A stretch of 64,000 bases of DNA from Candidatus Manganitrophaceae bacterium (GCA_016200325.1 JACQEZ010000016.1:62001-126000); one strand, 5' to 3'. Positions 43,176 to 54,290 are shown, counted from the first letter of the stretch. Made by a program: numbers and translations. Notes: generated from the sequence alone by a model not told the origin.

Positions 43176-45971
43176 TTACGCACCGGGAGAATTCCCGCCG
43201 CGGTGAAGGTTCTCTGAAACCAATCCTCTCTGGAATTCGTCCAACCAGCGGAAGAGGTCGGCGGCCGGGATCGGTCTGCTGAAGTAGTAGCCTTGCGCCG
43301 CATCGCAGCCGAAGGAGGCGAGCTGGGCGCGGACCGCTTCGGTCTCAACCCCTTCGGCGATCACCTTCCGGCCCAAATTATGGGACAGATCGATGGTGGA
43401 GCGGACGATCGTCACCGCTTCCGGATCGGCGTCCATATCGCGCACGAACGACCGGTCGATTTTGATGGCCGAGACCGGGAGCCGCTTAAGGTAGCTCAGA
43501 GAGGAGTAACCGACGCCGAAGTCGTCGATGGAGAACCGCACCCCGTGACCGGTCAACCGATTTAGAATCTCCATCGCCCGGGAGGGATCGACCATCAAGA
43601 TGCTCTCGGTGATCTCCAACTCCAGATCATGGGGAGGTACCCCGTGGATCTCTAAAGCGCGGATGACCTGATCGGAGAGCTCGGGATCTTGCAGGTTGCG
43701 GGCCGAGAGATTCACCGCCACGCAGATCTCGCGCCCCCCCTCTCGCCAGCGTCTGCATTGGGCCAACGCGGTGTTAAGGACCCAGAGGGTCAGCGGCTTG
43801 ATCAGTCCGGTCTGCTCCGCAAGCGGAATGAACTGGTCGGGCGGGATCATCCCCAGCTCCGGATGTTGCCATCGGACGAGCGCCTCCACCCCAATCATGA
43901 GGTTGCTTTTCAGATCGATCTTCGGCTGATAGAGAAGAAAGAGTTGATCCTCTTGAATCGCCTGGCGCAACCCAGCCGAGACCGCCAGGCGACGCGCGCT
44001 GTGCGGATCGCGCTCGGAGAGATACATCGCATACCCGCTCCCCGATTGCTTGGCGGCATACATCGCCACATCGGCCCGCTGCAGCAACAGATCGGCATCG
44101 GCGCCATGTTCCGGGAAAAGGGCGATCCCGATGCTCGCCCCGATATGGACCGTCTGGCCTTCGAGCAAGAAGGGGGTCTCGAGCGCCTTCAGCACCTTCT
44201 GCACCACCACCGTCGCCCCTTCGGCGGTCGCGCCGGGGAGGAGAAGGGCGAACTCATCTCCTCCCAATCGCGCGACGGTGGTCGTCGCCCGAAGGAGGGC
44301 GGTCAGTCGCAGGCCGAGCTGCTTCAGCAAAAGATCGCCGTAGTGATGGCCGAGGGTGTCGTTCACCTCTTTGAAGCGGTCGAGGTCCATCACCAGCAAG
44401 GCGATCGGCTTTTTCTCGCGCTGGCCGGCAAGGAGCGCCTGCTGCAGCCGATCCCGCAGGAGAATGCGGTTGGGAAGATCGGTCAATCCGTCGTGCAACG
44501 CCTGGTGCTCTAAGAGGGCCGCTTCCATTTTACGATCGGTAATATCAAGAAGAATGCCCTGGATGCCGTAGGGCCGGCCGGTTTCATCCTGCACGACGAC
44601 CGCCTCCGCATGGACCCAGAGCAGCGCGCCGGCGGCGGTCTGCATCCGATAGTCGGAGACGAACGGCTCGCCGGCCGTCATAAAGCGCTGTAGCTCGGCG
44701 AGCACCCGTTCGCGATCGGCCGGATCGATCTGCTTGATCCAATACCGCGGCTCCGACATCCAAACGGCCGCCGGAATGCCGAACATCCGCTCGATCTGGG
44801 GGCTGATGTAGAGGACCTGGTCATCCAATGTGGAGACAAACGTTCCGGCCGGAATATGCTCTACCAGAGCGCGATAGCGGGCCTCCGCCTCACGCAGTTG
44901 GGTCACCCTCCCCTGAAGGGTCTCGGCCATCTTATCGAACGCCCGCGCCAACTGGCCGATTTCGCCCGACTCCTCCGATTGGCCGGTCCGGGCGGTGAGG
45001 TCCCCGCCGGCCAGCCGAACGGTCGTTTGAACGAGCGCATCAAACCGGCGCAGAATGAGTCGGTCACCGCCGGCCCAGGTCACCATCACCACCAACAAGC
45101 CGACTGTGCCCATCCAGAGGAGATTGTGGGCAAGGAGCCGGTCGGCGTCTGCAAAGGCCTTCTCCTTCGGAATGGCGACGCTGAGATAGAATTCTCCGCC
45201 GACGCCGCTTAAGCGGGTCATCCCGAAGAGAGAAGGAATGCCCCCCGCTCCTGGCGCTTCCCCCTCTCCTCCCTGCGACAGGATCTCCTGAATCCGCTCC
45301 GATTCCGGCGCCCGCCGGCCGATCCATCTTTCAAAATCGGGATAGCGGACCAAAACAATCCCATTGCGGTCGAGCATCGTCAGCGTTGCCGTCGAAGGCA
45401 ACCCGCTTTCCTTCACCTTCTCATTCAGTTTTAGAAGATCGAGGCCTGCGACAACCACCCCTTCCACCTCTCCGGCGTCGTTGAAGAAAGGATAGCCGAG
45501 ATTAATCGACGGCTTTCCGGTGACCCGTCCGACCTGATAGTCGCTGACGGCCAGCGTGTGGGTAAGAAGGACCCGTCGGATATAATCGCGATCGGCCACG
45601 TTGAGCCGACCTTGAATCGGAACGGAGCTGCAGCGGAGGTCTCCCTTCACATCGGCCACGCCGAAGGTGGTGTAATAAGGATAGGACTTCACCAGATCGG
45701 AGAAGAGGCGGCTGCACGCGGCCGCGTCGCTCCGTCGAACTTCCGGGATTCTGGAAAAGGCGACCAGCAGTTGCAGCGCCCCTTGGAACCACTGCTCTTG
45801 ATTGCTCGCGGCGAGCCGCGCCATCCGCAGCGCATCTTCCTGCACCTTGGCCACGGCCGCCTGTCGCTGCGCCGAGGCGGTATAAAAGGCCAAGCTCAAC
45901 GTCGGGATTCCGGCGAGAAGCGCCAGGAGAAGCAGGCGGGTCCGAAGGGTCGAGAGGGAAAATCGGCTCAC
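43176..45971 (-). CDS. Membrane c-di-GMP protein with Cache, HAMP, PAS, GGDEF and EAL domains
   Basis: Protein of 931 aa. Signal-anchor helix near residues 11-33, extracellular double-Cache region to about 285, second transmembrane helix about 288-308, HAMP (about 310-365), PAS (about 370-485), GGDEF near residue 570 (LGGDEFALLLPG, intact, with DRFKEVNDTLGH before it) and EAL near 694 (GVEALVRWQHPE, with NLSARNLQ, ITESILM, DDFGVGYSSL and KIDRSFVRD). Both enzyme motifs look complete, so it could make and break c-di-GMP. GTG start at 45971, 9 bases after the stop of the hybrid kinase gene, so the two form an operon. Confidence 0.94.
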   Translation of the reverse strand: MSRFSLSTLRTRLLLLALLAGIPTLSLAFYTASAQRQAAVAKVQEDALRMARLAASNQEQWFQGALQLLVAFSRIPEVRRSDAAACSRLFSDLVKSYPYYTTFGVADVKGDLRCSSVPIQGRLNVADRDYIRRVLLTHTLAVSDYQVGRVTGKPSINLGYPFFNDAGEVEGVVVAGLDLLKLNEKVKESGLPSTATLTMLDRNGIVLVRYPDFERWIGRRAPESERIQEILSQGGEGEAPGAGGIPSLFGMTRLSGVGGEFYLSVAIPKEKAFADADRLLAHNLLWMGTVGLLVVMVTWAGGDRLILRRFDALVQTTVRLAGGDLTARTGQSEESGEIGQLARAFDKMAETLQGRVTQLREAEARYRALVEHIPAGTFVSTLDDQVLYISPQIERMFGIPAAVWMSEPRYWIKQIDPADRERVLAELQRFMTAGEPFVSDYRMQTAAGALLWVHAEAVVVQDETGRPYGIQGILLDITDRKMEAALLEHQALHDGLTDLPNRILLRDRLQQALLAGQREKKPIALLVMDLDRFKEVNDTLGHHYGDLLLKQLGLRLTALLRATTTVARLGGDEFALLLPGATAEGATVVVQKVLKALETPFLLEGQTVHIGASIGIALFPEHGADADLLLQRADVAMYAAKQSGSGYAMYLSERDPHSARRLAVSAGLRQAIQEDQLFLLYQPKIDLKSNLMIGVEALVRWQHPELGMIPPDQFIPLAEQTGLIKPLTLWVLNTALAQCRRWREGGREICVAVNLSARNLQDPELSDQVIRALEIHGVPPHDLELEITESILMVDPSRAMEILNRLTGHGVRFSIDDFGVGYSSLSYLKRLPVSAIKIDRSFVRDMDADPEAVTIVRSTIDLSHNLGRKVIAEGVETEAVRAQLASFGCDAAQGYYFSRPIPAADLFRWLDEFQRGLVSENLHRGGNSPGA

Positions 45972-45980
45972 GCAATCACC

Positions 45981-47921
45981 TCACCGGTCAAGCAGGCTCC
46001 TGACTGCCCGCGCCAATGCGTCGGGACGATACGGTTTGAGGATAAATGCAATCGTCTTTTCAGCCGGTATTTCCTTGTCGCGCCCGGCGGGGGAATGTCC
46101 GCTCGACACAAGGATCTTCATCGTCGGGGCAAGGGCCCGAAGCTCCCGGAATACCTCTTCCCCCGAGCGTCCCGGCATCGTCAGATCAAGAATGATCAGG
46201 TCGATCCGTTCGGACTCGACTCTAAAACGCTCGATCGCTTCAATGCCGTCCTTGGCAAAAAGGAGGCGATAACCGTATTGGCTAAGCACCGTATTCGCCA
46301 ACCGACGGATCTCCGCTTCGTCATCGATAAAGAGAATGGTTTCATTCCCGCCGGGAGCCGACGTTTCGTCTCCTTTGCCCCCCTCCGGCACCGCCACCCC
46401 CTCTATCGCCGGAAGATAGATGTGGAAAAAAGTCCCCTCGTTCTTCACGGAACGGACCTCGATCCACCCTTGATGCTGCTGAATAATTCCATAGACGGCG
46501 GCGAGACCGAGCCCGGTTCCCCGGCCGGTCGCCTTGGTGGTGAAAAACGGCTCGAAGATCCGATGCCGAATCGCCTCATCCATTCCACACCCGTTATCGA
46601 AGACCAACAGATGGAGATACCGTTCCGATTTCGCCTCGGGATGGCTCTGGAGAAAGGCGGGATCGGGAGAGATATTCTCGACCTGGATCTCGATCCGAGG
46701 CGACCAATCCATCTCTTTTTCCCCGACGACCGGCTTCTCCAATCGCTCCATGAGGGCATCGCGAGCATTTACGCAGAGGTTCATGAAGACCTGGTTCATC
46801 TGACCCGCATCGGCAAGCACCGGCCAGATCCCCTCGGAGGATCGGAGGGCGAAAGCAATGCGCCGGTCGAACGTCTGGCCGAGCAGGCAGACGACCTCCT
46901 CCGCCACCGCGCGAAGATCGAGCGGCTTTAAATCGACCCGCGACCGCCGACTGAAGGTGAGGAGCTGTTGGGTCAGGGCCGCCGCCCGGTGCGCCGCCTG
47001 CTCGACGCGGGCGAGGGTTGCCTGCAGACGCGATCCCGGATCGGCATCCTCCAGGATCAGCTCGACATTTCCGATGATGGCGGTGAGGATGTTGTTAAAC
47101 TCATGAGCGACGCCGCCGGCCAATTGACCGATCCCTTCAAGCTTCTGCGCATGGCGCAGCTCCACCTCCAGCCGCTTCTGCTCGGTGACATCGGCAAAAA
47201 TGCCCATGATGCCGCTGACCCCTCCATCGGCGCCGCGCAGCAGCGCGGTCGAAACCCGGACATCGATCAAACCCCCATCTTTACGGAGCCGCCGCTTGGG
47301 GGTGTCGACAAACGCTGGCCCCCCCTCTAAGAGCCGGGCGACATAACCGCGAAACTCCGCCGCCTCCTCCGGGGGGACGACCGGATTGGGCCGGCCGAGG
47401 ATCTCCTCCGCGCGCCAGCCGAAGAGCCGCTCGGCCGCCGGGTTCCACATCTTTACATTGAGATCGAGGTCGAGGGTGACGATTCCGAGGGGGGAGGCTT
47501 TGATGAGGGGACGGAGCGTCTGATCGGTCTCCTGCAGCGCTTCTTCCGTCTTTTTCTGCGTTCCGATATCTTCAATTTGAACGAGGAGCGAGGTCGGCGT
47601 TCCCCGATCATCCCGAAGCAGAGAAACTTTCAGGCGGGCCCAAAACAGGTCGCCCCCTTTTCGAAGATAGCGCTTTTCAATCTGGAGCGAGGGGACCGAT
47701 TCAACCAGGAGGGAGCGGATCTCTTCGATATTTCGGTTGACATCTTCTTCCGCCGTGATGCTCTGAAAGTCACGCGACAGCAACTCTTCTCGCGAATATC
47801 CGGTCATCCGGCAAAAGGCGGGATTCACCGCGATATACCGGCCGATCGGATCGACGGCGAGGATCGCCATGCCGACCGTAACCTGCTCAAACACCAAACG
47901 GAAAAGGGTTTCTTCTTTCAC
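45981..47921 (-). CDS. Cytoplasmic PAS hybrid histidine kinase
   Basis: Protein of 646 aa, no transmembrane helix. Two PAS domains (about 5-120 and 128-250) with [11 protein letters not shown] and PAC-type [12 protein letters not shown]; HisKA-like segment with the phospho-His in [15 protein letters not shown]; ATPase with [17 protein letters not shown] and [13 protein letters not shown]; then a C-terminal receiver domain with acceptor Asp in [10 protein letters not shown] and Lys in FILKPYRPD. The kinase could phosphorylate its own receiver. GTG start at 47921 with AAGGAGGG nine bases upstream. Co-transcribed with the GGDEF-EAL gene. Confidence 0.93.
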   Translation of the reverse strand: MKEETLFRLVFEQVTVGMAILAVDPIGRYIAVNPAFCRMTGYSREELLSRDFQSITAEEDVNRNIEEIRSLLVESVPSLQIEKRYLRKGGDLFWARLKVSLLRDDRGTPTSLLVQIEDIGTQKKTEEALQETDQTLRPLIKASPLGIVTLDLDLNVKMWNPAAERLFGWRAEEILGRPNPVVPPEEAAEFRGYVARLLEGGPAFVDTPKRRLRKDGGLIDVRVSTALLRGADGGVSGIMGIFADVTEQKRLEVELRHAQKLEGIGQLAGGVAHEFNNILTAIIGNVELILEDADPGSRLQATLARVEQAAHRAAALTQQLLTFSRRSRVDLKPLDLRAVAEEVVCLLGQTFDRRIAFALRSSEGIWPVLADAGQMNQVFMNLCVNARDALMERLEKPVVGEKEMDWSPRIEIQVENISPDPAFLQSHPEAKSERYLHLLVFDNGCGMDEAIRHRIFEPFFTTKATGRGTGLGLAAVYGIIQQHQGWIEVRSVKNEGTFFHIYLPAIEGVAVPEGGKGDETSAPGGNETILFIDDEAEIRRLANTVLSQYGYRLLFAKDGIEAIERFRVESERIDLIILDLTMPGRSGEEVFRELRALAPTMKILVSSGHSPAGRDKEIPAEKTIAFILKPYRPDALARAVRSLLDR

Positions 47922-48033
47922 TCTACGGAACCCTCCTTGGAACGCCAGTAGTCGACGCCCCCTGGAAAATATACCATAAGCGTCAAAGAGAGGAAGCGAC
48001 AGGACCTTCCGAGAATCGTCTAGCGAAAAGAAA

Positions 48034-48525
48034 TTAGGGAGAGCCGCACTCTCCCTCTTCGCCGATCATTTTCTCGATGGCGTGAGGAAGGGCCGGGAGG
48101 AGAATTTCAAAGTTTTCCCGGACGGCTCGGGGGCTGCCGGGAAGATTAATGATGAGGGTCTTCTTTCGAATGCCGGCGATGCCGCGCGAGAGAATTGCTT
48201 TGGGGTTCTTTCGGTATCCCTCCATCCGCATGACCTCCCCCATGCCGGGGACGAGCCGATCGATGACCGCCAGCGTCGCCTCCGGAGTGACGTCGCGGGG
48301 GGAGACGCCGGTCCCGCCGGTGGTGAGCACCAGATCGACCTTCCATCGCTCGCAGAAGGAGATCAGCTGATCCCGGATCTCCTCTGTCTCGTCCGGAACC
48401 ACCTGGTAGACCGTCACCTTGCCCGGAAGCTGATCGACCAATTGGTGAAGGAGCAAGCCGCTGGCATCGTCCCGCTTGCCGGCCGCGCCCTTGTCGCTGA
48501 TCGTTAAAATACCGACGGAGAACAT
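48034..48525 (-). CDS. Molybdenum cofactor protein of the MoaB/MogA family
   Basis: Protein of 163 aa. It adenylates molybdopterin or acts in its maturation. VGILTISDKGAAGKRDDASG opens the fold; VLTTGGTGVSPRDVTPEA holds the molybdopterin-binding TGGTG loop and the following Asp; INLPGSPRAVREN closes it. No other molybdenum gene is adjacent, so MoaB and MogA cannot be told apart. GAGG precedes the ATG. It lies 99 bases after ruvB. Confidence 0.93.
   Translation of the reverse strand: MFSVGILTISDKGAAGKRDDASGLLLHQLVDQLPGKVTVYQVVPDETEEIRDQLISFCERWKVDLVLTTGGTGVSPRDVTPEATLAVIDRLVPGMGEVMRMEGYRKNPKAILSRGIAGIRKKTLIINLPGSPRAVRENFEILLPALPHAIEKMIGEEGECGSP
48037..48055 (-). terminator. Possible terminator overlapping the end of the MoaB/MogA gene
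   Basis: GGGAGAG (48037-48043) pairs with CTCTCCC (48049-48055), including the last codons; on the minus strand TAATTTCTTTTC follows. Confidence 0.5.
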
Positions 48526-48624
48526 CAGAACCTCATGTGGGTGGAGTGGAGACGGAAGGGAGGCCGGTCGGCCTCTTCCCGTCTGTTTATATCATAGATA
48601 GAAAACCGAGACGACCGTCTCCCG

Positions 48625-49644
48625 TTACCAAAGGCGCGGCTGGGGCGCCTCGGAGCGTTTTAATCCGAAGTGTTGATAGGCCGCGTCGGTCGCCATCCGT
48701 CCGCGCGCCGTCCGGTCGAGATAGCCCCCCTGGATCAAAAACGGCTCGACGACATCTTCCAACGTCTCCCGCTCTTCGCCCAACGCGGTCGCCAAGGTGT
48801 CGACCCCGACCGGCCCGCCGCCGAATTTCTCGATGATCAGGAGAAGGTACTTTCGGTCCATGGCGTCAAATCCGGCGGCGTCGATTTCCATCTGCGAGAG
48901 CGCCTGCTTGGCCACATCCAAGAGAATTCGTCCATCGGCCCGCACCTCGGCGAAATCTCGAACCCGCCGCAAAATTCGGTTGGCGATTCGGGGGGTGCCG
49001 CGGGTCCGGGTGGCGATCTCATAAGCCGCGGCCGGCTCGATGGCGATGTTCAGGAGCCGGGCGGAGCGGATGACGATCTGCTCCAACTCTTCCGGACGGT
49101 AGAATTCAAGGCGGCTGATCACCCCGAACCGCTCGCGCAGCGGCGAGGTGAGCAGTCCGGCGCGCGTCGTCGCCCCGATCAGCGTAAACCGCGGCAGATT
49201 CAATTTTAAGGTTCGGGCCGACGGCCCCTGACCGATAATCAGATCGAGCTGAAAATCTTCCATCGCGGGATAGAGCACCTCCTCGACCGCCGGATGGAGC
49301 CGGTGAATTTCGTCGATAAAGAAAACATCCCCTTCCGAAAGGTTGCTCAAGATCGCCGCCAGGTCGCCCGGGTGCTCCACCGCGGGACCGGAGGTCGCTT
49401 TGAGGCTCACTCCAAGCTCGCGCGCGATGATATTGGCGAGGGTCGTCTTGCCCAATCCGGGAGGACCGTAGAAGATCACGTGGTCGAGCGCTTCTCCCCG
49501 CTTCTTTGCCGCCTCGATGTAGATCCGGAGATTCTCCTTGATCCGCGTCTGGCCGACATATTCATCGAGCGAGGTCGGTCGGAGGCTCGCCTCCATCCGG
49601 CGCTCTTCTTCATTCATTTGGGTCGATAAAATTCGTTCAATCAT
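48625..49644 (-). CDS. ruvB: Holliday junction DNA helicase RuvB
   Basis: Protein of 339 aa, the AAA+ motor of branch migration. Walker A is [10 protein letters not shown] (59-68), Walker B is FFIDEIHRL, sensor 1 [10 protein letters not shown], and the winged-helix end contains [10 protein letters not shown] and [14 protein letters not shown]. Start at 49644 lies 5 bases after ruvA's stop, with AAAGGA upstream; longer in-frame starts run into ruvA. Confidence 0.98.
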   Translation of the reverse strand: MIERILSTQMNEEERRMEASLRPTSLDEYVGQTRIKENLRIYIEAAKKRGEALDHVIFYGPPGLGKTTLANIIARELGVSLKATSGPAVEHPGDLAAILSNLSEGDVFFIDEIHRLHPAVEEVLYPAMEDFQLDLIIGQGPSARTLKLNLPRFTLIGATTRAGLLTSPLRERFGVISRLEFYRPEELEQIVIRSARLLNIAIEPAAAYEIATRTRGTPRIANRILRRVRDFAEVRADGRILLDVAKQALSQMEIDAAGFDAMDRKYLLLIIEKFGGGPVGVDTLATALGEERETLEDVVEPFLIQGGYLDRTARGRMATDAAYQHFGLKRSEAPQPRLW

Positions 49645-49649
49645 ATCCG

Positions 49650-50258
49650 CTATCCTTTGGCGAGCGTCTTGAGCGCCCGCTTGATCCACTCCTCGACCGA
49701 ATCGGGAAGGGAGACGCCCTCTTCCGAAAGGCGATCGACCGCCCGCTTCGCCTCATGCCGAGCATATCCCAAATTGACCAGCGCCGAGAGGGCGTCGTCT
49801 TTGACCTTGTCTTTCTCCGATGCGGCCGGCGCGTGGATCTGGAGGCCCGAGAGGCTCAACGCATTCACCTTCTCCTTCAACTCCAACACCAGCCGTCCGG
49901 CCGTCTTCGGGCCGACGCCGGGAATCGCCCGGAGCCGATCGACACTCCCCTCGCGCAACGCCTGAACAAGCTCGGTCAGCTCCATCCCGGAGAGGATATT
50001 CAGCGCAAGCTTCGGCCCGACCCCGCTGATCCCGAGGAGGAGCAAGAAGAGCTCTTTCTCCATCAAGGTCAGAAAGCCGTAGAGCTGCAGTGCATCCTCT
50101 CGGACATGCGTGTGGACATGAAGCGAGGCGGTCTCCTTGACCTCCGGCAGGCGATAAAAGGTGCTGAGCGGAACAAAAAGCTGATAGCCGATCCCATGCA
50201 CCTCGACGATCAAAGAGGCGGGTGTTTTATCGATGATCGTTCCGGTGATCGATGCAAT
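49650..50258 (-). CDS. ruvA: Holliday junction branch migration protein RuvA
   Basis: Protein of 202 aa, the four-way junction binder that loads RuvB. OB domain [20 protein letters not shown], then two helix-hairpin-helix motifs ([14 protein letters not shown] and [17 protein letters not shown]), then the flexible RuvB-binding C-terminal domain ([19 protein letters not shown]). Start at 50258 matches the family N-terminus and has GAGAGAG upstream. Confidence 0.98.
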   Translation of the reverse strand: MASITGTIIDKTPASLIVEVHGIGYQLFVPLSTFYRLPEVKETASLHVHTHVREDALQLYGFLTLMEKELFLLLLGISGVGPKLALNILSGMELTELVQALREGSVDRLRAIPGVGPKTAGRLVLELKEKVNALSLSGLQIHAPAASEKDKVKDDALSALVNLGYARHEAKRAVDRLSEEGVSLPDSVEEWIKRALKTLAKG

Positions 50259-50307
50259 CATTCTCTCTCGACCTTCATATACCGGCATATACCGGCGGAT
50301 GCCGATT

Positions 50308-50865
50308 TTACCTGACGGGAGGCCGGGCGCTCTCTCTGTTTACTCCCCGCTCCGCCGCGGCGATCTTCTCGTGGAATTGGGCGGAGTGGATATGGCAGAT
50401 GGCGACGGCGGCCGCATCGGCCTCATGCTCGGAGGTGAGTACCTCCGGAAGCTGAAGGAGGCGGCGGACCATCTGCTGCACCTGCTCTTTGGTTGCTCCA
50501 CCGTAACCGACGACCCCCATTTTGACCGCGGTCGGGGCATATTCAAAAACGGGGAGCTGATGGAACTCCGCCGCGAGCAGGGCGACGCCGCGGGCTTGGC
50601 CGAGCTTGAGCGCTGACTTGAAATTCTTGGCAAGAAAAGTATCTTCGATCGCGAGGGCTGCTGGAAGCGCTTCTTGAATCACCTGGAGGAGACCGTCGTG
50701 GATCTGCTTGAGTCGCTTGGGAAAGGGGTGTCGTGGGTTCGTCCGGACCTCGCCGGATCCCTTTAAGATCAGCCGACCGGCGGGCGCTTCTTCCAGGATC
50801 GCATATCCTGTCACACCCATTCCCGGATCGATCCCTAAAATCGGCCTCAAAATCGGCCCCGACAT
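50308..50865 (-). CDS. ruvC: Holliday junction resolvase RuvC
   Basis: Protein of 185 aa. It cuts Holliday junctions symmetrically. Catalytic acids are Asp13 in LGIDPGMG, the Glu in AIEDTFLAKN, and the pair near the end in EHEADAAAVA. The start carries seven residues more than the minimal family start. Order yebC, ruvC, ruvA, ruvB is conserved in many bacteria. Confidence 0.97.
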   Translation of the reverse strand: MSGPILRPILGIDPGMGVTGYAILEEAPAGRLILKGSGEVRTNPRHPFPKRLKQIHDGLLQVIQEALPAALAIEDTFLAKNFKSALKLGQARGVALLAAEFHQLPVFEYAPTAVKMGVVGYGGATKEQVQQMVRRLLQLPEVLTSEHEADAAAVAICHIHSAQFHEKIAAAERGVNRESARPPVR

Positions 50866-50925
50866 TGGTCAAAATGAATATTGATAAGCGATCACGCTCC
50901 CTCTCGGCTCCGGCGGACGGGGTGC

Positions 50926-51678
50926 CTACCCCGCCACCTTCGCCATCACTTCGTCCGGGATATCGAAATTGGCATAGACATTCTGTACGTCATCATGGTC
51001 TTCGAGCGCTTCCATCAACCGGAGCATCTGCTCCGCCTCTTTTCCCTCAAGCCGGACATAGGTTTGCGGAAGAAGGGTCACCTCCGAAAAAGAGGGGGTT
51101 AGAGCGGCATCGGTCATCGCTTTTTTTACTTTTTCAAAATCGGCCGGGGCGGTAATGACCTCAAAGGTGGTCGGATCATCGGAGCGAATATCCTCCGCTC
51201 CCGCATCAAGCGCTGCCGACATCAACTTTTCCTCGTCGGCCTTCGCCTTTTCGATGGAAAGATAGCCTTTCTTCTGAAACATCCAGGAGACCGAGCCCGA
51301 CTCTCCCATATTCCCGCCGCTCTTCGAGAGGAGGTGCCGGATCTCCGAGACCGTGCGGTTCTTGTTGTCCGACAGGAGCTGGATGATGATTGCCACCCCG
51401 CCCGGCCCATACCCTTCGTAGGTCATCTCCTCGTAGGAGACCCCGGGGAGCTCGCCGGTCCCCTTCTGAACCGCCTTCTTGATGTTGTCGGCCGGCATGT
51501 TGTTCTCTTTCGCTTTGAGGATCGCCGTTCGAAGACGCGGGTTCCCTTCGGGATCCCCTCCACCGATCTTTGCCGCCACGGTGATCTCTCGAATGATCTT
51601 CGTAAAGATCTTTCCCCGCTTCGAGTCGGCCGCCGCTTTTTTATGCTTTGTCGTCGCCCATTTTGAATGTCCCGACAT
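50926..51678 (-). CDS. yebC: YebC/PmpR family regulator (TACO1-like)
   Basis: Protein of 250 aa. [20 protein letters not shown] and [20 protein letters not shown] are the family N-terminus; [40 protein letters not shown] and [20 protein letters not shown] are all conserved. Members bind DNA near ruv or quorum genes and, in a more recent view, help translation of proline-rich stretches. It leads the ruv operon. Confidence 0.97.
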   Translation of the reverse strand: MSGHSKWATTKHKKAAADSKRGKIFTKIIREITVAAKIGGGDPEGNPRLRTAILKAKENNMPADNIKKAVQKGTGELPGVSYEEMTYEGYGPGGVAIIIQLLSDNKNRTVSEIRHLLSKSGGNMGESGSVSWMFQKKGYLSIEKAKADEEKLMSAALDAGAEDIRSDDPTTFEVITAPADFEKVKKAMTDAALTPSFSEVTLLPQTYVRLEGKEAEQMLRLMEALEDHDDVQNVYANFDIPDEVMAKVAG

Positions 51679-51842
51679 ACGCTCTCCACTTCGAGAAATA
51701 AGAAATTCCCCATATTTTTAGCACAATTTGGAAGAAAGTGTCAATGAGGAGTTCGAGAGAAAAGCGCAGCCTCAATCAAAGCCTGGCAAAGCCGGGCAAA
51801 GCCGGACAAAGCCGACCGGGACCCAAAAAGATCCCTTCGGAA

Positions 51843-54290
51843 TCAGAGGGAGGCTTCAGAGATCTCGACGACAAAGCGGGTTCCCTTTCCCAAGATGCTG
51901 TCTGCGGTGACCCTCCCTCCCATACATGAGACCAACTTCTTAACAATCGCCAGCCCCAGACCGCTCCCACCGGCATATCCCTGCGGCCGCTCTTTGATTA
52001 GCCCCGACTGCTCAAACTCATCGAAGATCCGCTCCAGATCGTCCGGATCGATGCCGATGCCGGTATCGGAGACCGCCAGATGAAACCCTCTCGTTTTCGG
52101 TAGTGCGCTGAGCTCCACCTGGATCACCCCCTCTTCCGTGAATTTCACCGCATTGCTCAACAGGTTCGACAAGATCGACCGAAGATGGGCCGGATCGATC
52201 AGAAGAAGCCGCGGGAAAGCCGGCGCGACCCGGATCTGAAAGGAGAGATCTTTCTCTTCGATAAAAGGCCGGAAGTTGAAGGAGACCCGCTCCACCAGAT
52301 CGACCACATCGGTTTCAATGACGCTGCATTTGAGCTTCCCCGACTCAATCTTCGCGAGGTCTAAAATATTATTGATCAGCTGGACCAACTCGGCCGCATT
52401 CACCAAGATACGGGTCAATCCAAGCGACTGGGTCGAGGTCACCTCCCCATAATTTCCATTGAGGATGAGATGGGTGAACCCGATAATCGAGTTTAGAGGG
52501 GTTTTGAGCTCATGGGAGATATAAGAAAAAAATCGATTCCTCGCCTGACTGATCTCTTCGACCTGGCTGTTCTTCTGGTGGAGCGCTTCATTCATCTGCC
52601 GGATCGCCTTCTCCCGCTCTTTCCGCTCGGTGATCTCTTCGATCAGCGCCAAGACCCCTCTGACTTTCCCGTGGGCATCGCGCAGCAACCCGGTTGAAAT
52701 GCTCACCTCGATCTGCACGCTCTCTTTTGTTTCAAGGAGCGTCTCAAATCCGGAGAAGGCCTCGCCCCGCAAAACACGCTTGGCAAGCGCCTTGAACTCC
52801 TCCCGCTTTTCTTCGGGAATAAAAGGAAGCGGCCGGCCGATCACCTCCGCCTCAGTCCAACCGAAGATCCGCTCCGCCGCCGGGTTCCACCCCATCACCT
52901 TTCCATGAAGGTCGACGATGGCGATCGCCAGGGGCGAAGCCTGAATCACGGCGCTGAGGGTTTCATAGGTCTCGCGCAGTTCCGTCTCCATCCGTTTCCG
53001 CTCCGTAATATCTTCGACCATCGCGATGGCGAATTGCGGCGCGCCCTGAATGTCCCGGACCAGAGAAACCGTTTTGCAGACCCAGACGGTCGCGCCGTCT
53101 TTTCGGATGTAGCGTTTTTCAATCTGGTAGGCCTCCCGACTCCCCTCGATCAACTCATGAAAGAGGGTTCTATCCGGCGCGATGTCGTCCGGGTGGGTTA
53201 AGAGGGTGAAATCTTTGTTCACCAATTCTTCCGCGCTATAGCCGAGCAGTCCATAAAAGACCCGGTTTCCTTCCATCAGCTTTCTCTCAATGCTGATGCA
53301 GACCACCCCAATCGGCGCCCGGTCGAAGATTGCCCGAAACCGCTGCTGGCTCTGCTGGAGCGCCGCCTCTGCCTTCTTTCGCCGGCTGATGTCCATCATT
53401 GCGCCGACCATCCGGACCGGCTCATTGCCGCCGTTGAAGATCAGAGAGGCACGGCCGAAAACATGGATATACCCTTCGTTGCGGCGGAGACGGTACTCAT
53501 CGCTCCAAAGCGGCTCTCTTCGTTCGATTGCTCTTCGAATGCCGGAGGTCACCCGGAGCCGATCGTCGGGGTGGATTCGATCGTACCATCTGTTTTCATC
53601 CGATCCGATCGGTTCCGAAGTATCCGGTGCATCTCCGAAGAGGCCCTTGGCCCCTTCATTCCACCAGATCTGATCGGTCTTGAGATTCAGATCCCAAATC
53701 GCATCGTTCGTTGCGCGGGTCACGAGGTCGAACCGCTGCTGCGTCTTATGAAGCTGTCTGTATAGTTTTTTGCGCTTCAGCAGACTTCGCTTCAATTCGC
53801 CGATCTCCCGTCGCAGCTCCAAATGAGAGAGGACCTGACAGGCCAGGCGTTGCAAGGCATGGCGTTGATCGGTGTAGAGTTTTCGTGCGGTATGATCTGC
53901 AACGCAGAGGGTCCCAAGGGCATATCCCCGTCCGGTCACCAGCGGGACCCCTGCATAAAATCGGATATAGGGGGACGACGTTACCAGCGGATTCCCGGCG
54001 AACCGCGCATCGGCCGACGCATCTTCAACGACGAAAGGGTCGGAACCTAAAATCGCATGCGCGCAAAACGATTGCTCCCGCGGCAGCGCCGAGCCGGTCA
54101 AGCCGACGCTCGCTTTCATCCATTGGCGACTTGAATCGAGAAAGGTGATCAGGGCGATCGGGGTCTTGCAGATTTGCGAAGCGAGCAAGGTGACGTCGTC
54201 AAAGAGGGCTTCGGGCGGGGTGTCAAGGATCCGATACCGGCGAAGAGTTTCCAACCGATCGGCCTCATTACCAGGGAGGGGCGTTTTCAT
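51843..54290 (-). CDS. GAF-PAS-PAS-PAS sensor histidine kinase
   Basis: Protein of 815 aa, no transmembrane helix. N-terminal GAF (about 20-165, RYRILDTPPEALFDDVTLLA, FYAGVPLVTGRGYALGTLCV), a short coiled coil (RREIGELKRSLLKRKKLYRQ), three PAS/PAC domains (about 195-570), HisKA with phospho-His near residue 593 (FFSYISHELKTPLNSIIGFT), and an ATPase with NLLSNAVKFTEEG, DTGIGID and GGSGLGLAIVKKL. No receiver domain and no regulator gene beside it. Start at 54290 because GGAG lies upstream. The GAF type is that of soluble redox or phytochrome-like sensors, but no cofactor Cys is evident. Confidence 0.93.
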   Translation of the reverse strand: MKTPLPGNEADRLETLRRYRILDTPPEALFDDVTLLASQICKTPIALITFLDSSRQWMKASVGLTGSALPREQSFCAHAILGSDPFVVEDASADARFAGNPLVTSSPYIRFYAGVPLVTGRGYALGTLCVADHTARKLYTDQRHALQRLACQVLSHLELRREIGELKRSLLKRKKLYRQLHKTQQRFDLVTRATNDAIWDLNLKTDQIWWNEGAKGLFGDAPDTSEPIGSDENRWYDRIHPDDRLRVTSGIRRAIERREPLWSDEYRLRRNEGYIHVFGRASLIFNGGNEPVRMVGAMMDISRRKKAEAALQQSQQRFRAIFDRAPIGVVCISIERKLMEGNRVFYGLLGYSAEELVNKDFTLLTHPDDIAPDRTLFHELIEGSREAYQIEKRYIRKDGATVWVCKTVSLVRDIQGAPQFAIAMVEDITERKRMETELRETYETLSAVIQASPLAIAIVDLHGKVMGWNPAAERIFGWTEAEVIGRPLPFIPEEKREEFKALAKRVLRGEAFSGFETLLETKESVQIEVSISTGLLRDAHGKVRGVLALIEEITERKEREKAIRQMNEALHQKNSQVEEISQARNRFFSYISHELKTPLNSIIGFTHLILNGNYGEVTSTQSLGLTRILVNAAELVQLINNILDLAKIESGKLKCSVIETDVVDLVERVSFNFRPFIEEKDLSFQIRVAPAFPRLLLIDPAHLRSILSNLLSNAVKFTEEGVIQVELSALPKTRGFHLAVSDTGIGIDPDDLERIFDEFEQSGLIKERPQGYAGGSGLGLAIVKKLVSCMGGRVTADSILGKGTRFVVEISEASL

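Noticed and set aside
45558-46931. 457-codon plus-strand frame
   Set aside because: Crosses two real minus-strand genes and shows no family features.
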